Assembly: GCA_946557105.1 (NCBI GenBank) | Contig: CAMNSZ010000008.1 | Span: 52,083 to 116,082 of the forward strand | Source: an uncultured Lachnospiraceae bacterium | Lineage (GTDB): Bacteria > Bacillota > Clostridia > Lachnospirales > Lachnospiraceae | DNA length: 64,000 bases | Direction: 5' to 3' | In this document: positions 39,001 through 48,337 of the stretch, piece after piece | Numbering within the stretch: the stretch's first letter is position 1 | Layout: the number at the start of each line of letters is the position of its first letter | Made by a program: the position numbers and the translations under genes | Notes under the pieces: model-generated | Told to the model about the DNA's origin: nothing | Databases searched by the model: none | What the model saw: only the letters and a program-made list of their open reading frames with translations

Positions 39001-39167
39001 TATCCGTCAACGGAAATGGCAGGCTGGCGGCAATCGTTTTGAAAAACAGGGATATGATAGCAGGGAAGGTGCTTGCGGATGAAATGCTGACGGATGCTTC
39101 CCTTAGCGTTTCCAAGGAGTGGAATGTTAATGGTGAGAATGTTGTTATCGCCGTTGAAAAAATATAG
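36015..39167 (+). CDS. ileS: Isoleucyl-tRNA synthetase, eukaryote-like type 2
   Basis: 1050 residues, about 100 longer than common bacterial IleRS. HIGH motif in GPPTANGKPHIGHVETRTIK, GWDTHGLPVELEVEKL, CP1 editing domain with TTPWTLPSN and TDGTGIVHIAPAFGEDD, KMSKS in KMSKSKGNAVDPFE, then a long anticodon-binding and C-terminal region. Length and motif form match the type-2 group, which in other bacteria is often insensitive to mupirocin. Under control of the T-box directly upstream. Confidence 0.95.
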   Translation: MYKQVDTNLNFVEREKAVERFWKDNDIFKKSMEHRKEGETYTFYDGPPTANGKPHIGHVETRTIKDMIPRYRTMKGYMVPRKAGWDTHGLPVELEVEKLLGLDGKEQIEEYGLDPFISKCKESVWKYKGMWEDFSGTVGFWADMDNPYVTYDDDFIESEWWALKTIWDKGLLYKGFKIVPYCPRCGTPLSSHEVAQGYKAVKERSAVVRFKVAEEDAYFLAWTTTPWTLPSNVALCVNPDETYVKVKAADGYTYYMAQALLDRVLGELSEEGKPAYEILNTYVGKDLEYKEYEPLFACAGEAAARQKKKGHFVTCDGYVTMTDGTGIVHIAPAFGEDDAQVGRRYDLPFVQFVDGKGEMTADTPYAGKFVKDADPEIIKDLNKEGKLFAAPKFEHDYPFCWRCDTPLIYYARESWFIKMTAVRDDLVRNNKTIHWIPESIGEGRFGNWLENIQDWAVSRNRYWGTPLNIWECECGQLHSVGSREELYQMSGNEAAKTVELHRPYIDEITITCPQCGKQMKRVPEVIDCWFDSGAMPFAQHHYPFENKELFEKQFPAQFISEAVDQTRGWFYSLLAESTLLFNKAPYENVIVLGLIQDENGQKMSKSKGNAVDPFEALETYGADAIRWYFYTSSAPWLPKRFSGKLVMEGQRKFMGTLWNTYAFYVLYANIDNFDPSKYTLEYEKLPVMDKWLLSKLNTVVGEVDENLDKYRIPEAAKALQDFVDEMSNWYVRRSRERFWAKGMEQDKINAYMTLYTALVTISKAAAPMIPFMTEDIYQNLVRSVNPNAPESIHLCDFPVAENSYIDKKLEESMEDVLAAVVMGRACRNEASIKNRQPIPAMYIKAEFVLDDFYKNIIKEELNVKEVIFTDDVRDFTSYTFKPQLRTVGPKYGKQLGGIQKTLAALDGNSAMDKLNVEGALTFMVDGVEVELSKEDLLIDMTQKEGYVSTEDSKMTAVLDTNLTEALIEEGFVYEIISKIQTMRKDAGFEVMDHIKVSVNGNGRLAAIVLKNRDMIAGKVLADEMLTDASLSVSKEWNVNGENVVIAVEKI

Positions 39168-39214
39168 GGCGTATGCACTTCTCGTTAGGATTTTTCGTCA
39201 ATTAAGAAAAGCAG

Positions 39215-39243
39215 TTGGAATTAGTACGTTTTTTTGTTATAAT
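39215..39243 (+). promoter_or_regulatory. Promoter of glgP
   Basis: TTGGAA (39215-39220), a 17-base spacer, TATAAT (39238-39243), about 80 bases before the gene. Confidence 0.75.
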
Positions 39244-39322
39244 TATGAAATAGTTCATAACGGACAGACATACGCAGGTTAGGCTGCCATTTACTGTCGT
39301 GTAAAGGAAAGGAGACTCACAA

Positions 39323-41809
39323 TTGAAAAGTACGACAACTAAGAAAAACGAATTTGATAAAGAGCTCTTTAAAAGAAGCGTTCTTTACAATGTAAAAACC
39401 TTATATCGAAAAACCTTGGAGGAGGCGACGCCTCAGCAGATTTTTCAGGCGGTATCCTATGCAATCAAGGACAGGATTGTAGAAAATTGGATGGAGACTC
39501 AGAAGGCATATGATAAGGAAGACCCTAAGATGGTTTATTATATGTCAATGGAGTTTCTTATGGGTCGTGCGTTAGGAAATAATATGATTAACCTGCAGGC
39601 ATACAAGCCGGTGCGGGAGTGTCTGGAGGAGCTTGGGCTGGATATTAATGTCGTGGAGGATCAGGAACCGGACGCCGCGCTGGGCAACGGAGGTCTGGGT
39701 CGTCTTGCCGCATGCTTTTTGGATTCGCTTGCAACCTTGGGGTATCCTGCTTATGGCTGCGGAATCCGTTATCGCTACGGTATGTTTAAGCAGGAAATAC
39801 GCGACGGCTATCAGGTAGAGGTGCCGGATAACTGGCTTGTAGATGGTAATCCCTTTGAGCTGCGCCGTCCGGAATATGCCAAGACGGTCAAATTCGGCGG
39901 TTATGTGTCCGTACATACCGACGAGAACGGGCGGAATGTATTTACGCAGGAGGGCTACCAGTCCGTTAAGGCCATTCCCTATGATTTGCCTATTGTCGGT
40001 TATGGCAACGGGATTGTGAACACTCTTCGTATTTGGGATGCGGAGGCAGTTGAATGCTTCCATTTGGATTCCTTTGATAAGGGCGATTATCAGAAGGCTG
40101 TGGAGCAGGAGAACCTTGCAAGGAACATTGTTGAGGTATTGTATCCCAACGACAACCATTATGCGGGTAAGGAGCTTAGATTAAAGCAGCAATATTTCTT
40201 TATTTCAGCATCCGTACAAGAGGCTGTGGAAAAGTATATGCGTAAGCATGATGATATTCATAAGTTCTATGAGAAGGTTACCTTCCAGCTGAACGATACC
40301 CATCCCACCGTTGCGGTTGCGGAGCTTATGCGCGTTCTTATGGATGATTATTATCTTACATGGGACGAGGCTTGGGAGGTTACTACCAAGACCTGTGCCT
40401 ACACTAATCATACTATTATGGCGGAGGCGTTGGAGAAATGGCCCATTGAGCTGTTCTCCCGGCTGCTTCCCAGAATTTATCAGATTGTGGAGGAGATTAA
40501 TCGTCGGTTTATCCTTGAAATAGAACGAAAATATACCAACGCTGAGGGCGTGAATGTTCAGGATAAGATACGTAAGATGGCAATTATCTATGACGGTCAG
40601 GTGAAAATGGCAAACATGGCCATTGTCTCAGGCTACTCCGTAAACGGTGTGGCAAGGCTTCATACGGAAATTTTGAAGAAGCAGGAGCTTAAGGATTTCT
40701 ATGAGATGTATCCCGAGCGCTTTAACAATAAGACTAACGGTATCACACAGAGACGTTTTCTGCTTCATGGCAATCCTCTGCTTGCCGATTGGGTGACGGC
40801 GCATGTAGGTAACGACTGGATAACGGATTTACCCCAAATCAGCCGCCTTAAGATATATGCCGATGACAAAAAAGCACAGCAGGAGTTTATGAATATTAAA
40901 TATCAGAATAAGGTTCGTCTGGCCAATTATATATGGGAGCATAATGGTATAAAGGTAGATCCCCGTTCTATTTTTGATGTACAGGTAAAGCGTCTCCATG
41001 AATATAAGAGACAGCTCCTCAACATACTACATGTGATGTATCTGTATAATGAATTAAAGGAGCATCCGGAGAAAGAATTTTACCCCAGAACCTTTATTTT
41101 CGGTGCGAAGGCCGCGGCGGGTTACCGCAATGCCAAGCTTACCATAAAGCTGATTAATGCGGTGGCGGATGTGGTTAATAATGATGCTTCTATCGGCGGC
41201 AGGATTAAGGTAGTGTTTATCGAGAACTATAATGTGTCCAATGCGGAGATTATTTTTGCGGCGGCAGATGTGTCCGAGCAGATATCGACGGCAAGCAAGG
41301 AGGCGTCCGGAACAGGTAACATGAAATTTATGTTAAACGGAGCCGTGACTATAGGAACCATGGACGGCGCCAATGTGGAGATTGTTGAGGAAGTCGGTGA
41401 GGAGAATGCCTTTATCTTCGGTCTATCCTCGGATGAGGTTATTCATTACGAGAACCATGGAGGCTATAATCCCATGGAAATTTTCAATAACGATCAGGAT
41501 GTCAGAAAGGTATTAATGCAGCTGATTAACGGAACGTATTCCCATAATGACCCCGAGCTGTTCCGTCCGTTATATAATTCCCTTTTGAATACACAGTCCA
41601 CGGCGAAAGCGGATACTTATTTCATTTTAAAGGATTTTAAGTCCTATGCCGAGGCGCAATGTAAGGTGGAGAAGGCATATAAGGACGAGACAGGCTGGGC
41701 AAGGAGCGCAATATTGAATGTGGCCTGCTCCGGTAAATTTACCTCCGACAGAACGATTCAGCAATATGTGGATGAAATTTGGCATTTGGATAAAGTAGTT
41801 TTGAAATAA
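39323..41809 (+). CDS. glgP: Glycogen/starch phosphorylase
   Basis: 828 residues. Releases glucose 1-phosphate from alpha-1,4-glucan. Motifs: EFLMGRALGNNMINL, DAALGNGGLGRLAACFLDSL, TNHTIMAEALEKWP, NGITQRRFLL, VKRLHEYKRQLLN and the pyridoxal-phosphate Lys region EASGTGNMKFMLNGA. It starts at TTG 39323 after AAAGGAGA. It balances the glgC/glgD synthesis genes 24 kb upstream. Confidence 0.96.
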   Translation: MKSTTTKKNEFDKELFKRSVLYNVKTLYRKTLEEATPQQIFQAVSYAIKDRIVENWMETQKAYDKEDPKMVYYMSMEFLMGRALGNNMINLQAYKPVRECLEELGLDINVVEDQEPDAALGNGGLGRLAACFLDSLATLGYPAYGCGIRYRYGMFKQEIRDGYQVEVPDNWLVDGNPFELRRPEYAKTVKFGGYVSVHTDENGRNVFTQEGYQSVKAIPYDLPIVGYGNGIVNTLRIWDAEAVECFHLDSFDKGDYQKAVEQENLARNIVEVLYPNDNHYAGKELRLKQQYFFISASVQEAVEKYMRKHDDIHKFYEKVTFQLNDTHPTVAVAELMRVLMDDYYLTWDEAWEVTTKTCAYTNHTIMAEALEKWPIELFSRLLPRIYQIVEEINRRFILEIERKYTNAEGVNVQDKIRKMAIIYDGQVKMANMAIVSGYSVNGVARLHTEILKKQELKDFYEMYPERFNNKTNGITQRRFLLHGNPLLADWVTAHVGNDWITDLPQISRLKIYADDKKAQQEFMNIKYQNKVRLANYIWEHNGIKVDPRSIFDVQVKRLHEYKRQLLNILHVMYLYNELKEHPEKEFYPRTFIFGAKAAAGYRNAKLTIKLINAVADVVNNDASIGGRIKVVFIENYNVSNAEIIFAAADVSEQISTASKEASGTGNMKFMLNGAVTIGTMDGANVEIVEEVGEENAFIFGLSSDEVIHYENHGGYNPMEIFNNDQDVRKVLMQLINGTYSHNDPELFRPLYNSLLNTQSTAKADTYFILKDFKSYAEAQCKVEKAYKDETGWARSAILNVACSGKFTSDRTIQQYVDEIWHLDKVVLK

Positions 41810-41823
41810 AGTATTATGAGCGA

Positions 41824-41851
41824 CACCTTGCATCGGCAAGGTGCCGTTTTT
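41824..41851 (+). terminator. Terminator after glgP
   Basis: CACCTTG (41824-41830) pairs with CAAGGTG (41837-41843), followed by CCGTTTTT. Confidence 0.85.
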
Positions 41852-41945
41852 CGTTACTGTAAACGACATGAAAAAAATAAATTTATATGCCGATAAATCA
41901 TCAACCGAAAACGGCAAAAAAACGGATAAATATAAATAAAAACGG

Positions 41946-41974
41946 TTGACAAACGGTGTTAAAAATAGCATACT
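41946..41974 (+). promoter_or_regulatory. Promoter of the HTH-Uma2 gene with AAACGG repeats
   Basis: TTGACA (41946-41951), a 17-base spacer, CATACT (41969-41974). Four copies of AAACGG lie at and before the promoter (about 41908-41956), two of them flanking the -35; they could be an operator for the HTH protein encoded next. Confidence 0.7.
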
Positions 41975-42012
41975 GATAGTATAAACATGATTATTTGAAG
42001 GGGCGTGAGCTT

Positions 42013-42837
42013 ATGACATTGGATGAGATGAAGAGAATCAAGCAGGAAAGCGGTTACAGCTTGGCGCAGCTTTCCGAGTACAGCAAAGTGCCGTTAGGAA
42101 CCTTACAGAAGATTTTTTCCGGTGAGACCAAGCATCCCAGATATGAAACCCTTCAGGCAATTGAGAAGGTGCTGTACGGCAGAGCTGCAAAATATCAATT
42201 CGGAGCAGGAGAGACAGGGAAGCATACGGCGCAGGAAGCGATGAGATATGAGCCGTTCGGCTCCAAAAGGCCGGGTGAGTATACATTACAGGATTATTAT
42301 GCCCTGCCTGATGAGCGGCGCGTAGAATTAATTGACGGCGTGCTGTATGATATGAGCGCCCCCTCCTTTGTACATCAGCATATTTTGGGAACCATTTTTG
42401 CCACAATACAGAATTATATCAATTCCGGAGGCGGCGGATGCCTGCCCATGATGGCGCCGGTAGATGTACGTATTGACTGTGACGATAAGACAATGGTGCA
42501 GCCCGACATTTTAATACTTTGTGACAAATCCAAGATATGCAAATGGGGGATTAACGGAGCTCCGGATTTTTGTTTGGAGATACTTTCCGAATCTACGGCG
42601 CGAAAGGATTATATAAAGAAGCTTCAGAAATACACGGAAGCGGGAGTTAAGGAATATTGGATTATCGATCCGTTTCGTAAGGTTTTAGTATCATATCACT
42701 GGAAGGATAACTACATTCCGCATATGCGTCCGTTGGAGGGAAAGGCAGGGCTGGAGCTTTATGACGGAATGCCGGAGATTGATTTGGATGGCGTTGCTCT
42801 GTTGATTCGGGATTATCCCGAGGGAGGACGTGATTAA
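42013..42837 (+). CDS. HTH-Uma2 (DUF820) fusion protein
   Basis: 274 residues. An N-terminal XRE-type HTH (MKRIKQESGYSLAQLSEYSK, VPLGTLQKIFSGETKHPRYE) is fused to a Uma2-type PD-(D/E)XK nuclease fold: MVQPDILILCD, CLEILSES, KKLQKYTEAGVKEYWIIDP. Uma2 proteins are widespread, often in many copies, and their target is poorly known. Start ATG 42013 behind AAGGGG is better than TTG 41995. Autoregulation through the upstream AAACGG copies is a guess. Confidence 0.85.
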   Translation: MTLDEMKRIKQESGYSLAQLSEYSKVPLGTLQKIFSGETKHPRYETLQAIEKVLYGRAAKYQFGAGETGKHTAQEAMRYEPFGSKRPGEYTLQDYYALPDERRVELIDGVLYDMSAPSFVHQHILGTIFATIQNYINSGGGGCLPMMAPVDVRIDCDDKTMVQPDILILCDKSKICKWGINGAPDFCLEILSESTARKDYIKKLQKYTEAGVKEYWIIDPFRKVLVSYHWKDNYIPHMRPLEGKAGLELYDGMPEIDLDGVALLIRDYPEGGRD

Positions 42838-42957
42838 TTTTTCCATTGCAGTAATATTCACTTTCCTTTATAATATCAGTTGACGCGTATGAATGCGGCG
42901 GCGATAATTACGGGATTGGCAATTATGATAAAAATGCAGAAAACAGGAGGAGCATTC

Positions 42958-45246
42958 ATGATAGAATTATTACAGGGCGGCGTATATCTGGTAAACGGAA
43001 CGGATATTGTTCCCGATAATGCACAAGCACAGGCTGCTATTGCATCAAAAACGGGCAGAGAGGTATGCAGAGAAGAAGCTTCAGGGAATACCATTGCCTA
43101 CGGCATTTTGGAGAAGCACAATACTTCAGGCAATATGGATAAGCTGAAAATAAGGTTTGACAAGCTTACCAGCCATGACATAACTTTTGTAGGAATTATC
43201 CAGACGGCAAGGGCATCCGGCTTGCAGAAGTTTCCCATGCCCTATGTGCTAACGAACTGTCACAACTCCCTGTGCGCGGTGGGAGGAACTATTAACGAGG
43301 ATGATCATATGTTTGGGCTTACCTGCGCCAAGAAATATGGCGGGGTGTATGTTCCCCCTCATCAGGCTGTAATTCATCAGTATGCAAGGGAGATGCTTGC
43401 GGGCGGCGGCAAAATGATTCTTGGCTCGGATTCACACACCCGTTACGGCGCGTTGGGTACCATGGCGATGGGAGAGGGCGGACCGGAGCTTGTAAAGCAG
43501 CTTCTGAACCAGACCTATGATATTAATATGCCCGGTGTGGTAGGCGTTTACCTGAAAGGTTCGCCCGTAAAGGGAGTAGGGCCTCAGGATGTTGCGCTGG
43601 CCATTATCGGAGCAGTATTTAAGAACGGTTTTGTTAAAAATAAAGTTATGGAGTTTGTGGGTCCGGGCGTGTCAGCCCTGAGCGCAGATTTTCGTATTGG
43701 CATTGACGTCATGACTACGGAGACAACCTGCCTTTCCTCCATCTGGAGAACAGATGACGAGATAAAGGAATTTTATGAGATACATGGCCGTGCCGATGAG
43801 TTTGCAGAGCTGAATCCCAAGGAGGTAGCTTATTATGAGAGTATGATTGTGGTGGAGCTGGATAAGGTGCGCCCTATGATTGCAATGCCCTTCCATCCCA
43901 GTAATACTTATACCATTGAAGAGCTGAATGCAAATCTTATGGATATTCTGGACGAGACAGAGAAGCGGGCGCTTGTAAGTCTTGACGGGGCAGTGGAATT
44001 TAACCTGAAGAATAAGGTGAAAAACGGTAAGTTTATGGTGGATCAGGGCATTATCGCAGGCTGTGCAGGCGGAGGCTTTGAAAATATTTGTGCGGCAGCC
44101 GATATCCTGAAAGATAATTTCATCGGTTCGGACAGCTTTACCTTAAGCGTATATCCCGCTTCCATGCCAGTGTATATGGAATTAATCAGAAACGGCTGCG
44201 CTGCCGTTATTATGGAGAGCGGAGCCGTTATGAAGACTGCGTTTTGCGGACCTTGTTTTGGCGCGGGTGATACACCGGCGAACAATGCCTTCAGTATCCG
44301 TCATTCCACAAGGAACTTCCCTAACAGGGAAGGAAGCAAGCTTCAAAACGGGCAGATTTCCTCCGTTGCGCTTATGGACGCGCGTTCTATTGCAGCAACG
44401 GCGGCAAATAAAGGGGTACTGACGCCTGCAACTGATTTTGACGGAGAATTTGGCAAGTATAAATATCATTTTGATTCAAAGATATATGAAAACCGAGTGT
44501 TTGATTCCAAGGGTGTGGCAGATACTGATGTGGAGATACAGTTTGGGCCTAATATTAAGGACTGGCCGGCGATGGGAGCCCTGCCGGAGAATCTTGTGCT
44601 GAGAGTGGTAAGCGAGATTCATGATCCCGTAACTACCACAGACGAGCTGATTCCGTCGGGAGAGACATCCTCCTATCGTTCAAATCCTTTAGGACTTGCG
44701 GAATTTACCTTAAGCCGGAAGGATCCCAATTATGTGGGTTATGCAAAGGATATTCAAAGGGCTGAGAAGGCAAGGATGGCAGGGGAGCATCCCTGTCAGG
44801 CACACCCTGACGTGAAGCCGGTTATGAACGTAATAAAGAAGACCTTTGCCGAGGCAAGCCATGAGAATACGGGCTTTGGTTCTACTATCTTTGCAGTGAA
44901 GCCCGGTGACGGTTCTGCGCGTGAGCAGGCGGCTTCCTGTCAAAAGGTCCTTGGAGGATGGGCAAATATAGCAAATGAGTATGCGACCAAGCGTTATCGT
45001 TCCAATCTGATTAACTGGGGTATGCTGCCTTTCCTGATTGAAGAGGGAGAGTTGCCCTTTAAGAATTTGGATTATCTGTTTATTCCTGACATTAAAAGGG
45101 CTGTGAAGGAAAAGGAGAGCGTGATTAAGGCGTATGTGGTAGGAGAGGATTCCCTAAAAGAATTTGAACTGCGTCTTGGTGAACTGACAGACGAGGAGCG
45201 TCAGATTATTTTAAAGGGCTGTCTGATTAATTATAACAGGGTCTGA
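42958..45246 (+). CDS. Aconitase-family hydratase (YbhJ-like)
   Basis: 762 residues. Aconitase features are present: [28 protein letters not shown] and the cluster motif [18 protein letters not shown], giving the three Cys ligands of a [4Fe-4S] cluster. It lacks the length and form of AcnA/AcnB and is closer to the YbhJ-type hydratases of unproven substrate. AGGAGGAG fixes the start at ATG 42958 rather than at the frame opening 42880. An SseB-like gene follows after 17 bases. Confidence 0.85.
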   Translation: MIELLQGGVYLVNGTDIVPDNAQAQAAIASKTGREVCREEASGNTIAYGILEKHNTSGNMDKLKIRFDKLTSHDITFVGIIQTARASGLQKFPMPYVLTNCHNSLCAVGGTINEDDHMFGLTCAKKYGGVYVPPHQAVIHQYAREMLAGGGKMILGSDSHTRYGALGTMAMGEGGPELVKQLLNQTYDINMPGVVGVYLKGSPVKGVGPQDVALAIIGAVFKNGFVKNKVMEFVGPGVSALSADFRIGIDVMTTETTCLSSIWRTDDEIKEFYEIHGRADEFAELNPKEVAYYESMIVVELDKVRPMIAMPFHPSNTYTIEELNANLMDILDETEKRALVSLDGAVEFNLKNKVKNGKFMVDQGIIAGCAGGGFENICAAADILKDNFIGSDSFTLSVYPASMPVYMELIRNGCAAVIMESGAVMKTAFCGPCFGAGDTPANNAFSIRHSTRNFPNREGSKLQNGQISSVALMDARSIAATAANKGVLTPATDFDGEFGKYKYHFDSKIYENRVFDSKGVADTDVEIQFGPNIKDWPAMGALPENLVLRVVSEIHDPVTTTDELIPSGETSSYRSNPLGLAEFTLSRKDPNYVGYAKDIQRAEKARMAGEHPCQAHPDVKPVMNVIKKTFAEASHENTGFGSTIFAVKPGDGSAREQAASCQKVLGGWANIANEYATKRYRSNLINWGMLPFLIEEGELPFKNLDYLFIPDIKRAVKEKESVIKAYVVGEDSLKEFELRLGELTDEERQIILKGCLINYNRV

Positions 45247-45263
45247 GAGAATGGAGTAAAAAT

Positions 45264-45731
45264 ATGGAGTTTAATAAACCTGTATCAAATCCTTTGCTGG
45301 TAGGGGCAATCGAGCTTATGAAGGCAGAGGATACGCAGCGGCACAGGGGGATGTTTGTGAATGAGATGCTGAGGGCAGAATTTCTTGCGCCGGTTCTCAT
45401 CACACCTGCCCCTGAACCTGACACAAACGGAAAGCTTGTAATCGGAAAGGGAAGTAATGTGCAGTTTCCTACCCTTGCCGTTCGTGACGGCAGACAATTA
45501 TTGATGGCATTTACGGATAAGATGGAATTTGAAAAATGGAGACCGGGTGAGGAGAAGTATAGCTTTGCACTTACCTTTGACGATTATGTTTCTATGCTCC
45601 TCCGAAAGGATAAACAGGGGAATTCGAGTCCGGCAATCGGGGTGGTAATTAACCCTTTTGGCTGTAATCTGATTGTACACAAGGATATGATTGCAAATAT
45701 GGTGCTTACTAAGATGCGAACGGATTCCTAA
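45264..45731 (+). CDS. SseB N-terminal domain protein
   Basis: 155 residues. The pattern LLVGAIELMKAEDTQRHRGM, LLMAFTDKMEFEKWRPG and IGVVINPFGCNLIVHKDMI matches the SseB N-terminal domain, a small alpha/beta module of unknown biochemical role common in Firmicutes. No membrane or signal segments. Cotranscribed with the hydratase and followed by a terminator. Confidence 0.75.
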   Translation: MEFNKPVSNPLLVGAIELMKAEDTQRHRGMFVNEMLRAEFLAPVLITPAPEPDTNGKLVIGKGSNVQFPTLAVRDGRQLLMAFTDKMEFEKWRPGEEKYSFALTFDDYVSMLLRKDKQGNSSPAIGVVINPFGCNLIVHKDMIANMVLTKMRTDS

Positions 45732-45812
45732 AGTTTTAAAAAGAAGTGCCGATATACTTAATACAGGGTGGCTGTTAGGCCGACAGACATTCGAGTAATA
45801 TATTGACACCAC

Positions 45813-45866
45813 GGATGGTATTTATGCAGTAGAAGGGAATTTACTGTATGGGTATCATCCTTTTTT
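45813..45866 (+). terminator. Terminator after the hydratase/SseB genes
   Basis: A 20-base stem (45813-45832 with 45841-45860) whose differences are all G-U type pairs, an 8-base loop and six T at 45861-45866. Confidence 0.85.
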
Positions 45867-45944
45867 ATGAGGACAGGAGGGAAACATAAAGGGAGTTCCG
45901 GGGAGGGAGTCTGTTTTATAAAGGAGGATAAGACAGTCTTTTGA

Positions 45945-47117
45945 ATGGGAATGGGTGTCATTAAGGAGCGAAAGAAAGGATTGAGAATTGATTCCAGCAC
46001 AATAGGAATGGAATCCGCCAGAAGCTATCGAGCTTCAAATACAACTACTAGGCGATTTATGATAAAGGATTATCAAGAAACGCTTACTCAAAACGGTAAA
46101 ACATTAAATACTGCCGTAAATGACAATGCTGACGGGGAGGTAAAGGAGGAAGAAAAATCTGAGGCTGAAGGCGCCAGCATTGTGAATGATTGGAAGAACC
46201 GTTATGGTATGTCGGCAAACAGAGTAAATCTGCGGACATCCAGCAGCAATACCATGTTTGACATACGTCAGGCCACAGTACGTTTCATTTTTGATTTGCT
46301 TTTTTCAACGAGGAGAAGTCTTTTTGATGATTGGAGCGTAGGCAATGATTGGTATGACTACTCAAGCAGCCAAAACTTTTCAAGCTCTAATACGGGAGAG
46401 CAGGCACAACAGAGCGGTCTCTTCATGACAAACATGAAGGTACTTAATTATAGTCAGGAAACATGGCAGATGGAGACGGAGGATACTACCTTTTCCACGG
46501 TAGGAACCGTGCGCACGGCGGACGGCAGGGAAATTAATTTTAATGTGGAAGTGGGGATGAGCAGAGAATTCCAGCAATACTATAAGGATGACCTGAATTT
46601 AGCTTCATTTCAAATGTGCGACCCCTTGGTTATAAACTTGGACACAGATGTTGCCGAGCTTTCCGATCAGAAATTCTATTTTGATATTGATGCAGACGGC
46701 GAGCTAGATGAAGTATCCATGTTAGGTAAGAGCAGTGGTTATCTTGCGTTGGATAAAAACGGCGACGGTAAGATTAACGACGGCAGTGAGCTTTTTGGAA
46801 CGGAAAGCGGCAACGGCTTCGCAGATTTGGCAAAATATGATGAGGACGGAAACGGATGGATTGATGAGAACGATTCTATTTGGTCAAAGCTGCAAATCTG
46901 GTGCAAGGATGAAAATGGTCAGGATGTTCTTTATCGTTTAGCAGATAAGGGCGTCGGAGCTATATGTCTTCAGAATGCATCCACGGATTTTACTATGAAA
47001 ACGGCTGACGGCAGTACAAAAGGCGCAATCCGGAATACGGGAGTGTTTTTATACGAGAACGGTAATGTGGGAACCGTGCAGCATGTAGATGTTGCAAAAT
47101 ACAACAGGAGGGCGTAA
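45945..47117 (+). CDS. Hypothetical protein with EF-hand-like repeats
   Basis: 390 residues, without a signal peptide. N-terminal motif LRIDSSTIGMESARSYRASN recurs in Lachnospiraceae proteins of unknown role. The C-terminal half has Ca-binding-type loops: DIDADGELDEVSMLGKSSG, DKNGDGKINDGSELFG and DEDGNGWIDENDSIW. The start is uncertain, because AAGGAGG at 45921-45927 is 17 bases from ATG 45945. It might be exported by a non-classical route or act inside; I cannot tell. Confidence 0.7.
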   Translation: MGMGVIKERKKGLRIDSSTIGMESARSYRASNTTTRRFMIKDYQETLTQNGKTLNTAVNDNADGEVKEEEKSEAEGASIVNDWKNRYGMSANRVNLRTSSSNTMFDIRQATVRFIFDLLFSTRRSLFDDWSVGNDWYDYSSSQNFSSSNTGEQAQQSGLFMTNMKVLNYSQETWQMETEDTTFSTVGTVRTADGREINFNVEVGMSREFQQYYKDDLNLASFQMCDPLVINLDTDVAELSDQKFYFDIDADGELDEVSMLGKSSGYLALDKNGDGKINDGSELFGTESGNGFADLAKYDEDGNGWIDENDSIWSKLQIWCKDENGQDVLYRLADKGVGAICLQNASTDFTMKTADGSTKGAIRNTGVFLYENGNVGTVQHVDVAKYNRRA

Positions 47118-47209
47118 AACATTCATATTGAAAATTCAGAAAAATTTTGTTTATAAAATTTTTTTGGAAAAAAGGAATAATATTAAAAATCAAGCTTCTA
47201 AATTTTATC

Positions 47210-47242
47210 AAAATCACTCGGCTTTTATGCTGGGTGATTTTT
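47210..47242 (+). terminator. Terminator after the EF-hand-like protein
   Basis: AAAATCACTC-G-GC pairs with GC-T-GGGTGATTTT around a 6-base loop, then more T. Confidence 0.85.
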
Positions 47243-47256
47243 GTATCATCCTAATT

Positions 47257-47284
47257 GCATAAATCCTATGAATTCGGCAAGACT
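47257..47284 (+). promoter_or_regulatory. Possible forespore-type promoter of the SpoIIQ-like gene
   Basis: GCATA (47257-47261) and GGCAAGACT (47276-47284) fit the sigma-F pattern GYATA / GGNRANANT, but the spacer is 14 bases, one short of the usual 15-16. Tentative. Confidence 0.35.
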
Positions 47285-47355
47285 AGAATCGAAGACAAAA
47301 GAATGTCTATAACCGAAATGCGGGATGTTTAGTGTTAAAGGAAGGAAAGATTAGG

Positions 47356-48309
47356 ATGAGACGAGATAGAAAGAGCAGTGTTAAGAAAGAAAGAATAATT
47401 ATGATAACATCTTCTGTTTTTGTGCTTGCCGCGCTCACAATGACAGGTATTTACATCAAAGACAAGAATTTAGAAGCTCAAGATGATGGATATACCATTG
47501 ATTTCACGGCCTTGGAGGACGGAACCGAAAAAAAATTCGAGGAAATAGCCAAGAATTCTCCTGATATGCCGGAGGAACAGTTACCTGTCACAGATGATGA
47601 TTTGGATTATATGCCTTTGGAGGCAGGATCTAATCTAATAGAAATACCGGGCTTGACAGATGGAAGCAATACGGGAAGCGTCAATGAGCAGGTTGAAAAT
47701 GAGACGCAAAAGACAGAAGGTACGGTTAAGGAAGACGGTTCTAAAGATAAAGTATCCGACAATAAGGCGGCAGAGGATCAACCAGCTGATGATAAAACCG
47801 CAGCGCAGGATAATCCGTCACCGGAGCCTCCTGCCGAGGAAAGCAATGTAAATCAGGAAGCCAACGCCGATTCTCCGATTGTAGCGCAGGATCTGCATTT
47901 TGCTGAAAGTGAGGGCCTGCTTCGTCCGGTATCGGGGGAAATATTAATGCATTATAGTATGGATGGGGGCATTTTATTTAAAACGCTAAATCATTATAAA
48001 TATAATCCGGCAGTTGTATTTTCAGCAGACGAAGGCAGTCAGGTCATTGCCTGTACGGAAGGTAAGGTCGTTAATATTTTTGATAACGAAGAGATTGGAC
48101 ATGCTATAACCTTAGACTTGGGAGACGGCTATAAAGCAACCTACGGACAGCTGAAGGATATTTCTGTAACCTTGAACAGTTATGTAGATGCAGGCGCCGT
48201 TCTGGGCTCTGTGGCCGCTCCTACAAAATATTATATTGAGGAGGGCAGCAACCTGTATTTTAAGCTGACCAAGGACGGCGAGGAAGTGAATCCCGAAAAT
48301 TTATTTTAG
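47356..48309 (+). CDS. SpoIIQ-like protein with degenerate M23 (LytM) domain
   Basis: 317 residues. One N-terminal membrane helix (ITSSVFVLAALTMTGIYI), a long acidic, low-complexity linker rich in Glu, Asp, Pro and Lys (about 50-190), then a LytM-type domain beginning LRPVSGEILMHYSMDGGILF with KTLNHYKYNPAVVFSADEG. Zinc ligands of active M23 peptidases are missing: the YxH position reads YGQ and the HLH position reads NLY. The wording of the domain start is that of SpoIIQ, the forespore half of the SpoIIQ-SpoIIIAH channel. Start ATG 47356 is preferred over GTG 47332. Role in sporulation is inferred from this likeness. Confidence 0.75.
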   Translation: MRRDRKSSVKKERIIMITSSVFVLAALTMTGIYIKDKNLEAQDDGYTIDFTALEDGTEKKFEEIAKNSPDMPEEQLPVTDDDLDYMPLEAGSNLIEIPGLTDGSNTGSVNEQVENETQKTEGTVKEDGSKDKVSDNKAAEDQPADDKTAAQDNPSPEPPAEESNVNQEANADSPIVAQDLHFAESEGLLRPVSGEILMHYSMDGGILFKTLNHYKYNPAVVFSADEGSQVIACTEGKVVNIFDNEEIGHAITLDLGDGYKATYGQLKDISVTLNSYVDAGAVLGSVAAPTKYYIEEGSNLYFKLTKDGEEVNPENLF

Positions 48310-48337
48310 GTGATGATAACCTGTTTGGTAAAGAGTT

